Source: Byssothecium circinans
Lineage: Eukaryota > Ascomycota > Dothideomycetes > Pleosporales > Massarinaceae
Direction of reading: 5' to 3'
DNA: 64,000 bases
Assembly (NCBI GenBank): GCA_010015675.1
Contig: ML977023.1
Coordinates: 242,100 to 306,099, forward strand
A program made the position numbers and the translations under genes. This document shows, one piece after another, positions 23,600-34,870 of the stretch (position 1 is its first letter; the number at the start of each line of letters is the position of its first letter). The notes under the pieces were generated by a model. That model was not told the origin of the DNA. It saw only the letters and a list, made by a program, of their open reading frames with translations, and searched no databases.

Positions 23600-25128
23600 A
23601 TGGACAGCGTGGACCAACAATATCACGACACACCCGCGCTTCTCGTTGAAGTACAGCTCAGCAATGAACCGACGCCTCCAGCATTGTGTGCCAACATCCA
23701 ACCTCTGATAAGAGATTGGATCTTGCAGCGTTTCACACACCTCACTGTTGGCGAGTGTCTCAATCTGAGTGGGTGCATTGAGTGACCGAGAATATTATTA
23801 CCATCGCCTCCACCGCGCATCAGACTTACTTGAACACAGGAAACGCTTCATTCGAAAACGCCAGATATGTGCGCAAAATCCAAGTCACGGGTACCTCAAT
23901 CCCAGCGCCAAAGTTCCCAGACGATACAGCGTATGAGCTGAAGAACCATAGCTTATTGCTGTTCGTCTACGAGCTGCACGCAGATGGAGCGGCTGAGGTC
24001 GAAGAGGATTTTGCCACCAAGAACTTGCCGAATGAACGTTTCCAGGATCAATGGGATCAACTTGTGTTTGGAAGGCCCATAGCTGAGGATATGTTGAGAA
24101 CTCTGGTCCGCAGCAAGACACTGCGCCAAAAGATCCAACTTCGACATTGGCCCAACAACATCCTTCTGTATGGCCCACCGGGAACGGGCAAGACCACACT
24201 GGCATTAGGGCTCGCTCAGAAGCTCTCGATTCGACTCCAGAACTCATACGAGGGATTTCTCCACGTCCAGATCAATTCGCATGCACTGCTCAGCAAATCT
24301 TCCAGCGAAAGCGGCAAAGAGGTCAGCCAGCTCTTCAAACGCATCTGTAATCTTGCAATGGACAGCAGCCGTCTCGTCGTTACTACATTTGATGACGTTG
24401 AGAGCATAGTGCCTTCTCGACAGCGGGCTACGAACAAGAATGAGGCCGAGAATGCCATTCGTGTAAGGTTTCCTTCATTTTCCACCGGGTCCACTTTAAG
24501 TTGATCACATGACTAACGCAGGTGCAAGTTCACGAATGAATTTCTTCGGGGCTTAGATAAGCTGGATGAGGCACCAAACGTCATTGTTATTGCCACAAGC
24601 AACCTTGTGGGTAACATGGACGATGCATTTCTGGATCGATTCAGCTATCAACAACTCATTGACACTTCGGGAGAGGCCGCGGCGTACGAACTCCTCCGAC
24701 GTGCCATAAACGAGCTGATTGAGAAGGGGTTTGTTCGTTACGATGGCATGGCCTTGGATGTGGCGGAGATTCCACGGGCAGCTTTAGCTTCAGCACCCAA
24801 GAACCACGATATGAAGCTTGTGTCAGTAAGGCTGCAGAAGCTCGCACGTTGTGCGAAAAACTCATCGGCTCGCAAATTGCAGGGGTCCATCACGTTGGCT
24901 ATATGCAAGTATACAACTGGTGATACCTGCACGCTGACCGCCCTCTTAAGTGGGTTAGAGACGGGTTTCCGGGACTTATGCGCCCTGTCTACTAGCACCA
25001 ACGAAACCTGCTGCGTGGACACTAGCAGCAGCGACACCGTTCAACACGAGGTTGAGGAAGAAACGTCTGACGATTTTGATGAGCAAGGGCATTACATGCA
25101 GTGGTTCAGCACGACTGGAATCGACTGA
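23600..25128 (+). CDS. PCH2: Pch2/TRIP13-type AAA+ ATPase (divergent)
   Basis: Three exons (23600-23768, 23840-24462, 24529-25128) give 463 residues; the family is usually 430-550. The N-terminal part matches the Pch2 NTD. Walker A is GPPGTGKT (about 187-194), followed by LAQKLSIRL and INSHALLSK as in TRIP13. The sensor-1 region is ATSNL and the arginine-finger region FLDRF. Pch2/TRIP13 hexamers remodel HORMA proteins (Hop1, Mad2) in meiosis and the spindle checkpoint. Two key sites are unusual: Walker B reads FDDVES where the family has IDEVES, and the pore-loop segment reads KSSSESGK where animal homologues have aromatic residues before SESGK. The second acceptor is chosen at 24528 because it gives IRFTNEFLRGLDKL. 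The C-terminal 60 residues are Ser/Thr/Cys-rich and acidic. Activity may be reduced. Confidence 0.85.
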
Positions 25129-25363
25129 TGAAGGTCTGCGCATAGGGATGAGGGCGGCGGTGAGGATATATTTTCACATGCACATTTACGGCGCGCGGGA
25201 TGCATTACAAACGGAGCCTGAACTATGTACTGTGGTGAAGCAACTAGTCATGTATAATAATATAAACATGCTTTCGCTCTCCAACATCTAAGTGGACAAT
25301 AAAGCCGAAATTGACATCCTCAGCTCGCATCGTTGCCGCGCTGAGACAAGCCTTCGAAGACTC

Positions 25364-25369
25364 CTTGGC
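25364..25369 (-). promoter_or_regulatory. PacC/Rim101-type hexamer
   Basis: CTTGGC on the plus strand is GCCAAG on the minus strand, the core site of PacC/Rim101 zinc-finger regulators. It lies about 1.3 kb upstream of the palF ATG. One hexamer at this distance is weak evidence on its own. Confidence 0.25.
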
Positions 25370-25919
25370 GAATGCTTGATCCTATCACCTCCGGGGGTTG
25401 GCTCAACTCTATTTGTGGGACCTTCCCGCTTTGGCTCACTGGTCGAGCATCCTCTGCGCGCTTCGTCTAGCCCGGGGACAGGCTGTGGTGCACCTGCGGT
25501 GTGAAAGGGCCTTTAGGGAGATGATGACGTGCTATCTCATCATTTGTAGCGGCGACGATGTCGATAGGTGGAAGCGCTTTCCAACGCGGCGCTCCCGAGT
25601 TCCCGGCAATGGGCGGACATGTGCTCTGACAGGGCCGGATCCGACGACGCATATGCACGCAGGGACCAGATGTGGATGCTCCACGACGCCGTTTCTGGTG
25701 GAAGGGAGATCGATCCCATACCCGCTCGTTCCCGTCACTTCTCTCTTCCTCTGTGCTTGCTCCTCGCTCCCTCAGCCGCATACCACAATCACGCCCGCAA
25801 GATTTCCCCAGTACTGTCTCAAGCGCCGTGACCTGACCCTGCCATCAATTATTACCATCTTCCCGCTGACCACATCTCTGGTCCGCATCTTTCATCTCGA
25901 ACTCTGGTACGAGCTTCGA

Positions 25920-25934
25920 CTTGGCATAGCCAAG
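25920..25934. promoter_or_regulatory. inverted pair of PacC/Rim101-type hexamers
   Basis: CTTGGCATAGCCAAG at 25920-25934 places two GCCAAG cores head to head with a 3 bp spacer, about 740 bp upstream of the palF ATG. RIM8, the yeast orthologue of palF, is a known Rim101 repression target, so feedback control here is plausible. Binding is inferred from sequence only. Confidence 0.4.
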
Positions 25935-26670
25935 AGCGTTCGTTTCTGGGCAGCCTTGCACCTCGGACAACGACCACCGGTATGTTTGCACATTCTTTAC
26001 ATATACCTACCACCCCGACATTCGGGTAGCCTCACCTCGTGCTGTCACCCGCGGGCCCTGGGCGGTGTCGTGCTGTTTGACACTCGACTCGTCACTCCCC
26101 CTTCCCCCCCCAGCTACACAGCCACGCGGCCGAAAGCGACCGTCGTTGCTCCGATGCAGGCGGCGTCATTCATTGAATTAGCTGCTCCCCTCACACGCAT
26201 CGCCATGCTGACTGTCTGTCTGTTTGCAGTGTTCTCCGTTTTGTGTCGTCGCTGGCCGTTGTTTGCACCCCCTGTCCAACCCAACCTGAGACAGTCGCGC
26301 ATCACGACCGCCCTCAGCGCATCAAACATCCAGCCTGTGCTAGTTCTCAACACCAGAGCTAGTGCACTGACCGCCGACCGCTTTTGTGGCCTGTGGCGCG
26401 CAGAACAGAACATACTGTACCATATTCGCTCCCCGTCGTCTTCCGTCCCACCTTGCTCTTTAGCACCCGTCTGTCCATCCGTCCCGTCTGTGTTGGGTTG
26501 CGCGCCCCCCGCCGTTACCGTCTCCTGTTGCATCGAAGCGAACCGCTCCCCGCGTCCCTTGTGCCTGCAGGCGATCCGACGTAGTTTGCAGTGTCGAGCT
26601 GGGCTTTGGGCGGTGCGGCGCTTTCAACACTCGGCGCGGGTAACCGCAGGATGTTTGAGGGACACAGAGC

Positions 26671-29422
26671 ATGACTTCCAGTCCGGTACGCGGTAAAGAT
26701 ACCTCGTCCCTTTCGCTGTCAAGCAGATCGCTGCTGTCGAGACTCCGGTTGCCGCTACAGTCAAAGACGCGCAACTTCACCGACTTCTACATCCAGCCCG
26801 ACGATCCACACCGACAGTATGCGCCGGGCGACATCATCAGCGGCAGTGTCATAGTAAAGGTGGTCAAGCCCCTGCGGATAACACATTTAGTCGTCACCTT
26901 GCATGGGTATGCGCAGGTGTTCAAGAACCCCAACTCTCCGGGCGACGCGTACAAGAACTACAGCACCACAGTGGGCTCGGGAAAGGGCAGGAAGTCGGGG
27001 GGGTACTTTGGCAATGGCTTCGTTTCTCTCTTCGAGGATGAGGCGGTGCTCTGCGGCGAGGGTCGGCTAGGAGAGGGCGCATATCACTTCAACTTTGAAT
27101 TGGAATTTCCCTCCAAAGACCTTCCCAGCAGCATAGACGTAAGTACCCGCCATATCTCCGTCTTGGTTTCTTGGTTGACATCTTCACTAGTTCGAGCGGG
27201 GGACTATTGCATACATGTTGACGGCGACATTGACGCGCCCGACCACTATATCACCCACGGCTTCATGTGATACCAAGGTTTACCTCTCCGACGTGATCGA
27301 CGTCGCGTCCCTAGCCGAACCTAAACCACGAATAATCTCCCTCGAGCCCATATCACGAAGAGCTCGGACAAAAGCACCGCGGAAGCGCCCGCAAACACAA
27401 GAGTCAGAACCACAACCCGACAGTTCAGAGACGGCACGCAAGGGAAGAGCGCCCGAGCTGAGTAGTGTGGTTGAGGAAGGCACCGTCCCGGAAAGCCCTG
27501 CACCCAGCGATGTCAGCTTTGGGAGCCGCGTGAGCAGCGGTAACGCCTCAGGAACCGAATATGGTGTCCGTTCTGTCCATACTGCGCTGGATGCCGCCTC
27601 GGCAAATGGTAGCCAGCCCACAATCAAAGGCAAGACCATCACAGCCACCATAGAACTGGGCAAGGGAGGCTTTCTCCGTGGCGACTCGATACCATTGCGA
27701 ATACGCGTTGACCACACGAAGCATGTTAGGAGCTTGAAGGGCATTATCATCACCCTGTACAGACAAGCAAGAGTAGACATGCACCCCGCTTTGCCCATCG
27801 CACCAAACAGCAGAGGCGACAAGACCAAATCTGAAGACTACTACCCGAAGTCACGGACTGGATTGGGGGGACTGTCTCTCTCTTCAGCTGGCTCCAGCCA
27901 TCTCTTCCGAAAAGACCTTTCTCAGTCATTTGCTCCCTTGTTCGTCGATCCGCGAACACTCACTGCAGACGTAAAGTGCGCAGTCCGTGTTCCAGATGAG
28001 GCTTTTCCATCAATATCCAACGTGCCCGGAGCCATGATCAGTTTCAAGTACTTTGTCGAAGTGGTTGTGGACATCCAGGGCAAGCTGTCGGGTCTGGACC
28101 GCATGCTACCTAACACCAACGCCGGAGTTGTTTCATTACCGTCCGGGACTAGTTCGGGTGCGGCACGGGCCGACGATCCCACTGGTAGTATGTTTTCCAC
28201 CTGGGGAGGCAATTTCGCCGACACGGATGCAATTAGACGCGAAAAGGGGGTTATTTCGTGCCTGTTCGAGGTCATTATCGGTACCAAGGATAGCGAGCGG
28301 AATGGGAAGAAGAAACAACAGCCTCAAGAACCGAATCCAACATTCGATCAGCAAGGGAATGTGCACGAGTTTCCGCCTGGAGAGAATCGAGACTTCTTCG
28401 GGACTGGTGAACAGGACGGAGAATACTACGACTACGATTACAGATACGACCAAAACGGCCAGCACTATGATGGATACGGCTACGACAACCTATACTGGGA
28501 TGCACCCGGCTACCAAGCTACTGAGGGCACCGCGTCGCATCCGCCTTACAGCCCACCACCACCGCCCCCTCCCAACAACGAAGAGGGGCTTTCCGAGAAA
28601 GAAAGATTGCGTAGAGCAGAGGCGCGGCTACTCCCTTCGGAGCCACCTGGCGAAACCGAATCATCCTCACCATCTGCTCCAACACAAGCCATACCACCGT
28701 CAGCCCCAGTTCTACCAGACGACGACTACCCAAATCCACCGTACTTTACAGCAGAGTCATCAACATCGGCATCATCGCCGCCCCCTCCATTCGTATCCTC
28801 CGCCCTATCGACCTCCCGTGCGCCTCCCGCACCATCGATACAGCGAGGCATGACCCAAGACGACGCCCGGCCAGCAACCGTCGGCTCCTCGCTAACCATC
28901 AACGCGAATCCGCAAGACCCCCCACCACGACCTACAAGCCACGACCCACACGGTACTAAACCTCTCCCATCACTCCCACCGCTAACACCGGCACCAGCGT
29001 CGGCAGCGGCACCGCACTACTCCCCTGCCTCCTCATCACATGTCCAACCCACAGACGATAAACAAGAACTACAACGAAGAAGACTGGAATTGGAAACCAG
29101 TGCACCACCCCTGGATGAAGTCGAACCGGGGAGTACCACAGCAGCAGCATCATCTTCAGAAGGAGCCTCAGCGACGTCGCCGCCGCCGCCGCCTGCATCT
29201 GCACTGCAAAGTGTGAATCTAGGTCTGGGTCTGGGTCTGGCTCCTTCGGCACCGATGCTGGATGATGATGATGAGGGGCTCGTCGATGCTGTCAGGCCGG
29301 GCCGGGGAGCGCGGCAGCAACAGCGTGGTGGTGCCGGTGGTGGTGGTGCTGGGGATGGGGCTGGGGATGGGGCTGGGGATGGGGGTGGAGGAAGTGAGGC
29401 GTTGCCTGAGTATCAGCGGTGA
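26671..29422 (+). CDS. palF: pH-response arrestin PalF/Rim8
   Basis: Two exons (26671-27138, 27191-29422) with a 52 bp intron give 899 residues. Residues about 25-190 form an arrestin N domain (TRNFTDFYIQPDDPHRQY, then PLRITHLVVTLHGYAQVF). About 300-470 form the arrestin C domain, including IRVDHTKHVRSLKGIIITLY and FKYFVEVVVDIQGKLSGLDR. The C-terminal half is Pro/Ser-rich and disordered, with a Tyr/Asp tract (about 560-600), a Gly/Asp tandem repeat, and the ending LPEYQR. PalF binds the 7TM sensor PalH at the plasma membrane, is ubiquitinated at alkaline pH and recruits the ESCRT-linked Pal/Rim machinery that leads to PacC processing. Upstream PacC-type hexamers suggest feedback. Confidence 0.9.
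29349..29385 (+). repeat. 12 bp minisatellite in palF coding sequence
   Basis: About three units of GGGGATGGGGCT encode the repeated Gly-Ala-Gly-Asp near the C-terminus of PalF. It is an in-frame repeat and likely varies in length between strains. Confidence 0.6.
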
Positions 29423-30133
29423 CGATAGTTTATAGCGAAGGCGTTCGTTTTAGATGCGGGGATCGGGCTTGTTTAGATTTTTCTTTTTTCGTGTGTGTGG
29501 GTGGGAGGTGCGTCGTGCTTGTGTTGGAGGTGTTTCCCTTTTCTTTGGGGGGTTTTGCAGGGGGTTAGGGGTTAGGGGTAGATGGGGATGTGAGGGCTTT
29601 TCTACTGGAGAGATTTTAGTTTTGGGTTTGGGTGTGATTTTCTTTTTTGCATAAGAGGGGGTTGGTGATTGGGGGAGTGAGGACATGAAGGGAAGGGGGA
29701 AAGGGATGGGAGGTTATGATACCTTGGTTTACTTCTTTTTTTTTGATGTAGTTGTAGTTGTAGTTGTAGTTGCAGATGTAGAGAAAACGAACGAAGCGTT
29801 GCTTCTTTTATATTCGAGTTGTAACTTTAGACTGTATGCGCTTTTATTGTATATTTATTGTATCTAATGCGTGTGTTGTGCGGAGTACGAACAAATGGTT
29901 GAACGCTCACGTAGGCACTCGACTATACACACAGATACTTCGATACTTTTTAGATATGTCGTCGACCCGGACATGCGGCTTCCCTCTAGGTGCATATCTA
30001 TATCATCGTAAAGGGAACCGTTGTCATGACACATGGTCCATATCGTTCATAGCCGTCTCCCTTCTCGGGCCATCCCATCTACCTCCCCACCACTCCCCAC
30101 CGGTTCTCACACAGGTTCACTTCTAGACGCCCC
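29423..30133. other. convergent 3' region between palF and a coiled-coil gene
   Basis: No gene. It contains the palF 3' UTR with a short G-rich TTAGGGG run (about 29563-29580) and a GTAGTT-type microsatellite at about 29746-29780. Confidence 0.5.
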
Positions 30134-30934
30134 CTAACGAAGCTCCCTCGCCCGATACTCGACAACCCTCTGCAACGACTCTGCGTGCTTCAAATACTCC
30201 TTCCGCAGCTCCGCAAACTTGTCCGCCATGCGTTTCTCGACCTCTGTCTTTTGCGCGATGAGTTGGCGCAGGCGTTGGAGCTGGGCGGTGCGGGCTTGTG
30301 CGCTGCGTGGTGTACATCTATATTAGCATACGGACTCCGGATAGGATAACGAGGGAAGGGAGGTTGAGGCTTAGGGGCTTTGGGTCCAGGGGTTTGGAGT
30401 CAAGGGGGTATTGGGGCCCAGGGGGGATAAGTGGGAGAGTAATACGCATCCTTCGCATGCTGATCAAAGATGGCAGTGATATCCTCGCGGGTCTCGGCGT
30501 GGGACTTGGTGTAGGCTTTGTGGACTTTTGCTTTGCGGGCTGCGTGGCGTTTTCGTTGCTGGGGGTATCACGTTTGTATGTTAGCTCGGTCCATGGATGC
30601 TGTACTGTACCTCGCATGGATCTCGCATGCCATCTCTTCCGTCTTGGACCCGGATAGTGCTGGGTTGACAGTCTCCTAGGGGAAGTCATCGCGTGGTATG
30701 CGGGGAACATACGGTATCTACCATGTCCTCCATTAAGCGCTGCAACTTTGCATCCGGAGCGCCCTGCGAGTCCTCAGGCTCCGTGTGCTGCTGCCCGTCC
30801 ATGCCGTCTGCGTCTTCGGAGGTGTCGTTGGGAAGAGCGGAGCTGGAGGGATGGTGGTTGGGGGATAGGTGGGTGCGGGTGTTGGGGCCGCGGGATGTGG
30901 TTGTGGTTGTGGATATCTTTTTGGGGGGTGCCAT
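30134..30934 (-). CDS. small coiled-coil protein (hypothetical)
   Basis: Probably four exons. Exon 1 (30934 to about 30653) encodes a low-complexity N-terminus ending LMEDMVDT. A short exon encodes VNPALSGSKTEEMACEIHAR. A third encodes RKRHAARKAKVHKAYTKSHA and continues to a donor near 30446. The last (about 30301-30134) is a strongly charged helix (QLIAQKTEVEKRMADKFAEL and onward) ending RARELR. The second-to-third exon join is out of phase by one base with every visible splice site, although both sides are clearly coding. A one-base indel in the assembly, a real frameshift, or a non-canonical splice site is possible. No family is recognised. It shares a 336 bp divergent promoter with PXR1. 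Confidence 0.55.
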
Positions 30935-31270
30935 GGTTTGCTGTGTTGGAGGTGGAGAGGGTTGTGTTAGTGCTGGGGATTAGTTTGTGATTGTAGTTGT
31001 GGTTGAGTGATCAATTGACAGCTTTCCCTCCTCGAGATTTAAGGAAGGCTGCTGTGTGATGTGATGACATCTGGAATGAGGGAAGTAGTCGGAGTGGGGT
31101 TCAGATGGTTGTTCTTTCCCCACATGCTTCCGCGCCAAGATTTCGGTGGTCCGGGCTGAGCCACCAAAATTTTGAAAGGTGATGGAGACGGGAACTCAGA
31201 ACTCCTCCCCGCCCACACCTCAACCCGCAATCATATATCCCCCCAATTCAAGCACGTTGCTCGCCTCACA
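30935..31270. promoter_or_regulatory. divergent promoter, coiled-coil gene / PXR1
   Basis: The 336 bp between two divergent start codons contains no gene. It presumably carries both promoters. No specific binding site was recognised. Confidence 0.45.
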
Positions 31271-32500
31271 ATGGGTCTCTCAGCTCCGAAAAAGTAGCCT
31301 TCCCCTCCCCTCAACCATCCACCCACTAACACCTGCCCAGCCGTGCCCGCATATCCCAAGACCCGCAAAACACCACCTGGGCAAACAACACCACGCGCTT
31401 CGGCCACCGCCTCCTCACACAGCAGGGCTGGACGCCCGGGACCTCGCTCGGCGCCACCGACGCCGCGCACGCAGCCCACTACACTGTAGCGTCGCACTCG
31501 CATATCCGCGTATTTCTCAAAGACGACAACCTCGGCCTCGGAGCGAAGCGCGGTAGCGAACGCGCGGAGAACTTTGGTCTCGCGGGGTTGGCGAGTGTGC
31601 TGGGGAGGTTGAATGGCAAGGAAGAGGATGTGAAGAGGGAAGAGCAGAGGGCGGAGGAGGTGGAGAGGAGGAGGTATGTGGTGGGGAAGTATGGGATGAT
31701 GAATTTTGTTAGCGGTGGGTTTTTGGTTGGGGGGGAGATTAAGAGGAGGGAAGAGGTTAGGAAGGAGGAGAGGGTGGCTAGGGAAGCAGGGGAGAGGAAG
31801 GAGAGGGAGAAGAAGCGGAAGCGGGTGAGGGATGAGGATGAGGATGAGGATGAGGATGAGGAGGAGGAGAGTGAGGAACAACCGAAGCTTAAGCGGAAGA
31901 AGAAGAGTGTTGATCTCCGCAACGAAGCTGCAGCGGAAGACGGAATGGCCCCCCCGTCATCTTCTAAATCCAAGAAGGGCAAGAAAGACAAGGCAAAGAA
32001 GGAAAAGAAATCCAAACGTTCAAAAGTCTCCTCCGCCTCCTCCGCAACCTCCTCTCCCGCCCCGACCTCAACGGACTCCTCTGACAAAGCCCGTCTCAAA
32101 GCCGAAAAGCGCGCCCGCAAAGAACAAAAAAAGCTCAAGAAAGCACTCAAGAAGGCTGCAAAAGAAGCCACGCAGTCGAACCCCACAATCCATGCCCCCA
32201 GTTCCGACAGCGAAGACGAGGAAGAAGAAACCACAAGCACACCGACAACACTACCTACGACAGCTGCCTCAACAGGGACATCAACGCCAATGGGCTCAGC
32301 AGCGGGATTGTCGTTCGGTATCGGTGGACGCCATGCTGTACGACAGAGATACATACGGTCGAAGAGAATGGCGGCTATGGATCCCCAGGCGCTGAAAGAG
32401 GTATGTTATAATTCAACACTAGGAAGCTGGATTAGGGTTCGAAGGCGGAATAGATTACTAACCTGTGTGGTAGATTTTCATGATCAAGACGCCTTCATAA
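31271..32500 (+). CDS. PXR1: PinX1-related G-patch protein Pxr1
   Basis: Three exons (31271-31293, 31341-32400, 32474-32500) with clear branch points (ACTAAC in intron 1). The spliced N-terminus reads MGLSAPKNRARISQDPQNTT, the family hallmark. It is followed by a G-patch (about 26-72: FGHRLLTQQGWTPGTSLGA, then NLGLGAKRG). The middle and C-terminal parts are long Lys/Glu/Asp-rich tracts typical of nucleolar proteins, including a (Asp-Glu)n stretch encoded by a GATGAG repeat. The last exon encodes only IFMIKTPS, matching the short conserved end of the family. Pxr1/Gno1 stimulates the helicase Prp43 in rRNA and snoRNA processing and can inhibit telomerase. It is convergent with ERG12. Confidence 0.9.
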
Positions 32501-33058
32501 CCCGACGCTGCTGTGTTCCTTTTTTTTTTTTTGTAACTTTGGCTGTTTAGCGAAACGTCCATTTAATTTGTGATTCTGATCTCTCTTCGGCATGTACCAT
32601 TTCAATTTCAATCTCGGCACATAGCCCGGCCTGGCGAATGCACATCCTATTGCTATTGAATGAGCACCATCTGTTCGTGGCAGTAGATTCGAAATCCCGC
32701 TCAAATCGCTGTTATTACTCTAATGAAGAACGTACTCAAACATTAACTCTTACGATTTCAATATCATGCCAGGACCTCGTTTCGATCCAAATACAACGAA
32801 CGAATCCCAAGCAGCCATATCTCCTTTCCCGCTAAATCAAAGACCCTTGAAAACGAAGAAGCAATCGGTGGGAGAAAAAAACATCAGACTCGCGTCCCTC
32901 ATCTTCATCCCTAAATCTTGCAAGCTAAATCCCTCTCCACAGCCCCTTAACAACCCTCAAATATCCCAAACCAACAAATACTATCATACAATCCGCAGAA
33001 CAAAACCGCTCCACCCAACCCACTCCCACTCCTCAAAAACCACAGCTCGCCCCCAAAA
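32501..33058. other. convergent 3' region PXR1/ERG12
   Basis: No gene is supported in these 558 bp. The plus frame that starts at 32766 runs antisense into ERG12 and is a shadow. The region is AT-rich with a poly-T tract near 32519, consistent with 3' ends of two convergent genes. Confidence 0.5.
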
Positions 33059-34870
33059 TCACACCTCATCCTTATCCCACGGCCGCCAAAACTTCCACCC
33101 CTCCCTAACATTATCCTTCCTACTCCTCGCCATGGCCCTCGCACTAGCCACGCCGACCAACCTCTCAATCCCCTCGGTGCCCTCGGCCCTAAGAAACTTC
33201 TCCTGGTCGATTTCCTCGCCGCCCTCTTCCTCGTTCCCATTATGCAGGACCGCGGGCCAGAGGACGCCGACGCCGTCGCCGGCGAGCGTGGTTTCGAATT
33301 TATCGAAGCCCTCGTTGCCGAGCTTGACCTCGAGGTTGTCGAGGATGCGGTGCTTGAGCTTCGTGCCTGTGGAGATGACCGAGGCGGCGACGGGGGAGTC
33401 GGGTTCCGAGTCGGAGGTTTCGGACGAGGTGGAGTGGGCGGCGCCGTTGCTGCTGGTACCGTTGGTAGCGGGCGTGGTGGGCCGGGGTTTTATAATGGTA
33501 ATGGCGCATCCACCGCCTCCCGCGCCCGTGAGTTTCGTCCACCCGATCCCCGTGTGGTCGATCAGTTCGCGGATGCGCTCGAGCTTTGGATGCGAGACCC
33601 CCAGCGATACCAACAAGCCGTGATTCACGGTCACCAGATCCCCCAGGTGTTTCAGCGCGGCGGGGGATTCTGGGTCAAAGTCCGGAGAGGTGAGCAGTTT
33701 GTAGGCGGATTCCGTGACGAGGCCGATGGCGTCGAGGATGTTTTCTGTGACGGCTGGGTGGTTGGCTTTGAGGGTTGCGACTTTTGCGACTTCGACGGCG
33801 GTGCTGCGCGATTGGCGCGTGTTGACGAGGAGGAGGGGCAGTTCGGGGAAACTGTGGAGTGGGACGATGTGTGCGGGTTTGTCCTGTGAGCCTTTTCTGT
33901 AGAGGACGGCTTTGCCGCCGGCGGCGACTGTGTTGTCGATGCCTGAGGGGTTGCCGTGGATGCACATTTCCCCGACAAAGGCCCACCGGTTTATGCGCTC
34001 GATTTGTAGTTCGCATTCTTGCGGTGGTTGGTCTTGGTGCGGGCCGCTGAGGGCGCGGATCTGGAGGAGGAGGGCTGCGCTTATGCAGACGGAGACGCTG
34101 GCGCTACTTCCGAGGCCGGCGCGCAGCGGGATTGTGGAGCGTAGGGTGTAGACGCATGGTGGTGTCTTGCGCGAGGCGAGAGAGAGGAAGAGGTAGAGGA
34201 AACAGCAGGCGGAGGAGTGGTGGATCTTGCGTATTGATTCGGGGATCTTGGGCGAGACTTCTTGGATGTGTGGTTCGAGGGCGGCGAGCAGGTCGGGGTC
34301 AAGTGAGGTGACGGAATCGTAGTATGTCTTCTTCTTGCCTGGTGCAGAAAAGGTATCCCACGGCAGCTTGTCGATGTCCCACGTGTGTTCGAGCTCGATG
34401 TCAGGGAAGCGCATGGTGACGGTGCGATGCGACTTGGAGAGGAACGAGACGTGGAGGTAGGAGCGGAGGGAGATGGCGGCGGCAATTGCAGGCTGTTGTA
34501 GTTAGCATTTGAGTTGTCGTCTGGAGTTTGGTGCTGACCTTGCCATGGACCACTGCGTGCTCTCCATATACAATGACCTTGCCCGGCGCAGACACCATGA
34601 AGGGAGGCATCATCGGCGACGAGTACTTCCTGTGCACCTGCGGGGCTGCCTCTGCGCCATTCGACATGGCTGAGAGAAATTGGGCGGTTGTGGAATCAAC
34701 GGGCGAGTCTATGGGTGTGGGCGGCGAAGGTGACGTGACGGTGGAGGTGTTGCGCGGTTTAAGTATTCCTAACCATGCAGTTAGCCACGCCTCGAGCAGT
34801 GGTGAAGGGACGGCATACCTTTGAGTTCCTTTCCCTTCCCCTTTCCACGCACGCTTCCGTTTGTCGTCAT
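33059..34870 (-). CDS. ERG12: mevalonate kinase
   Basis: Three exons (34870-34819, 34768-34539, 34492-33059) give 571 residues with consistent phases. Mevalonate kinase phosphorylates mevalonate with ATP in the cytosolic isoprenoid/ergosterol pathway. The three GHMP-kinase motifs are present: GKVIVYGEHAVVHGK near residue 85, PLRAGLGSSASVSV in the middle, and TKLTGAGGGGCAI towards the C-terminus. It is longer than yeast Erg12 because of an N-terminal extension of about 70 residues and a Ser/Thr/Asn-rich insertion (PATNGTSSNGAAHSTSS) after motif 3, a common feature of fungal homologues. The first ATG is chosen because exon 1 (MTTNGSVRGKGKG) joins in phase to the next exon. Confidence 0.93.

Larger units (their letters stand above)
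25129..26670. other. long upstream region of palF
   Basis: About 1.5 kb lies between PCH2 and the palF ATG. The plus strand contains a 432-codon open frame (25398-26696), but it is rich in Pro, Ser, Cys and Arg, shows no domain, and overlaps the palF start in another frame. I read it as chance openness in C-rich leader DNA. The palF promoter and probably a long 5' UTR are here, with PacC-type hexamers listed separately. Confidence 0.5.

Noticed and set aside
25398..26696. 432-codon open frame upstream of palF
   Set aside because: Pro/Ser/Cys/Arg-rich translation with no domain, overlaps the palF start in another frame, and sits in C-rich leader DNA where stop codons are rare.
29563..29580. 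telomere-like TTAGGGG run
   Set aside because: Only two to three units, inside a G-rich 3' UTR; not evidence of an internal telomere.
32766..33623. 285-codon plus frame
   Set aside because: Runs antisense into the ERG12 coding region and its other half is AT-rich 3' sequence.
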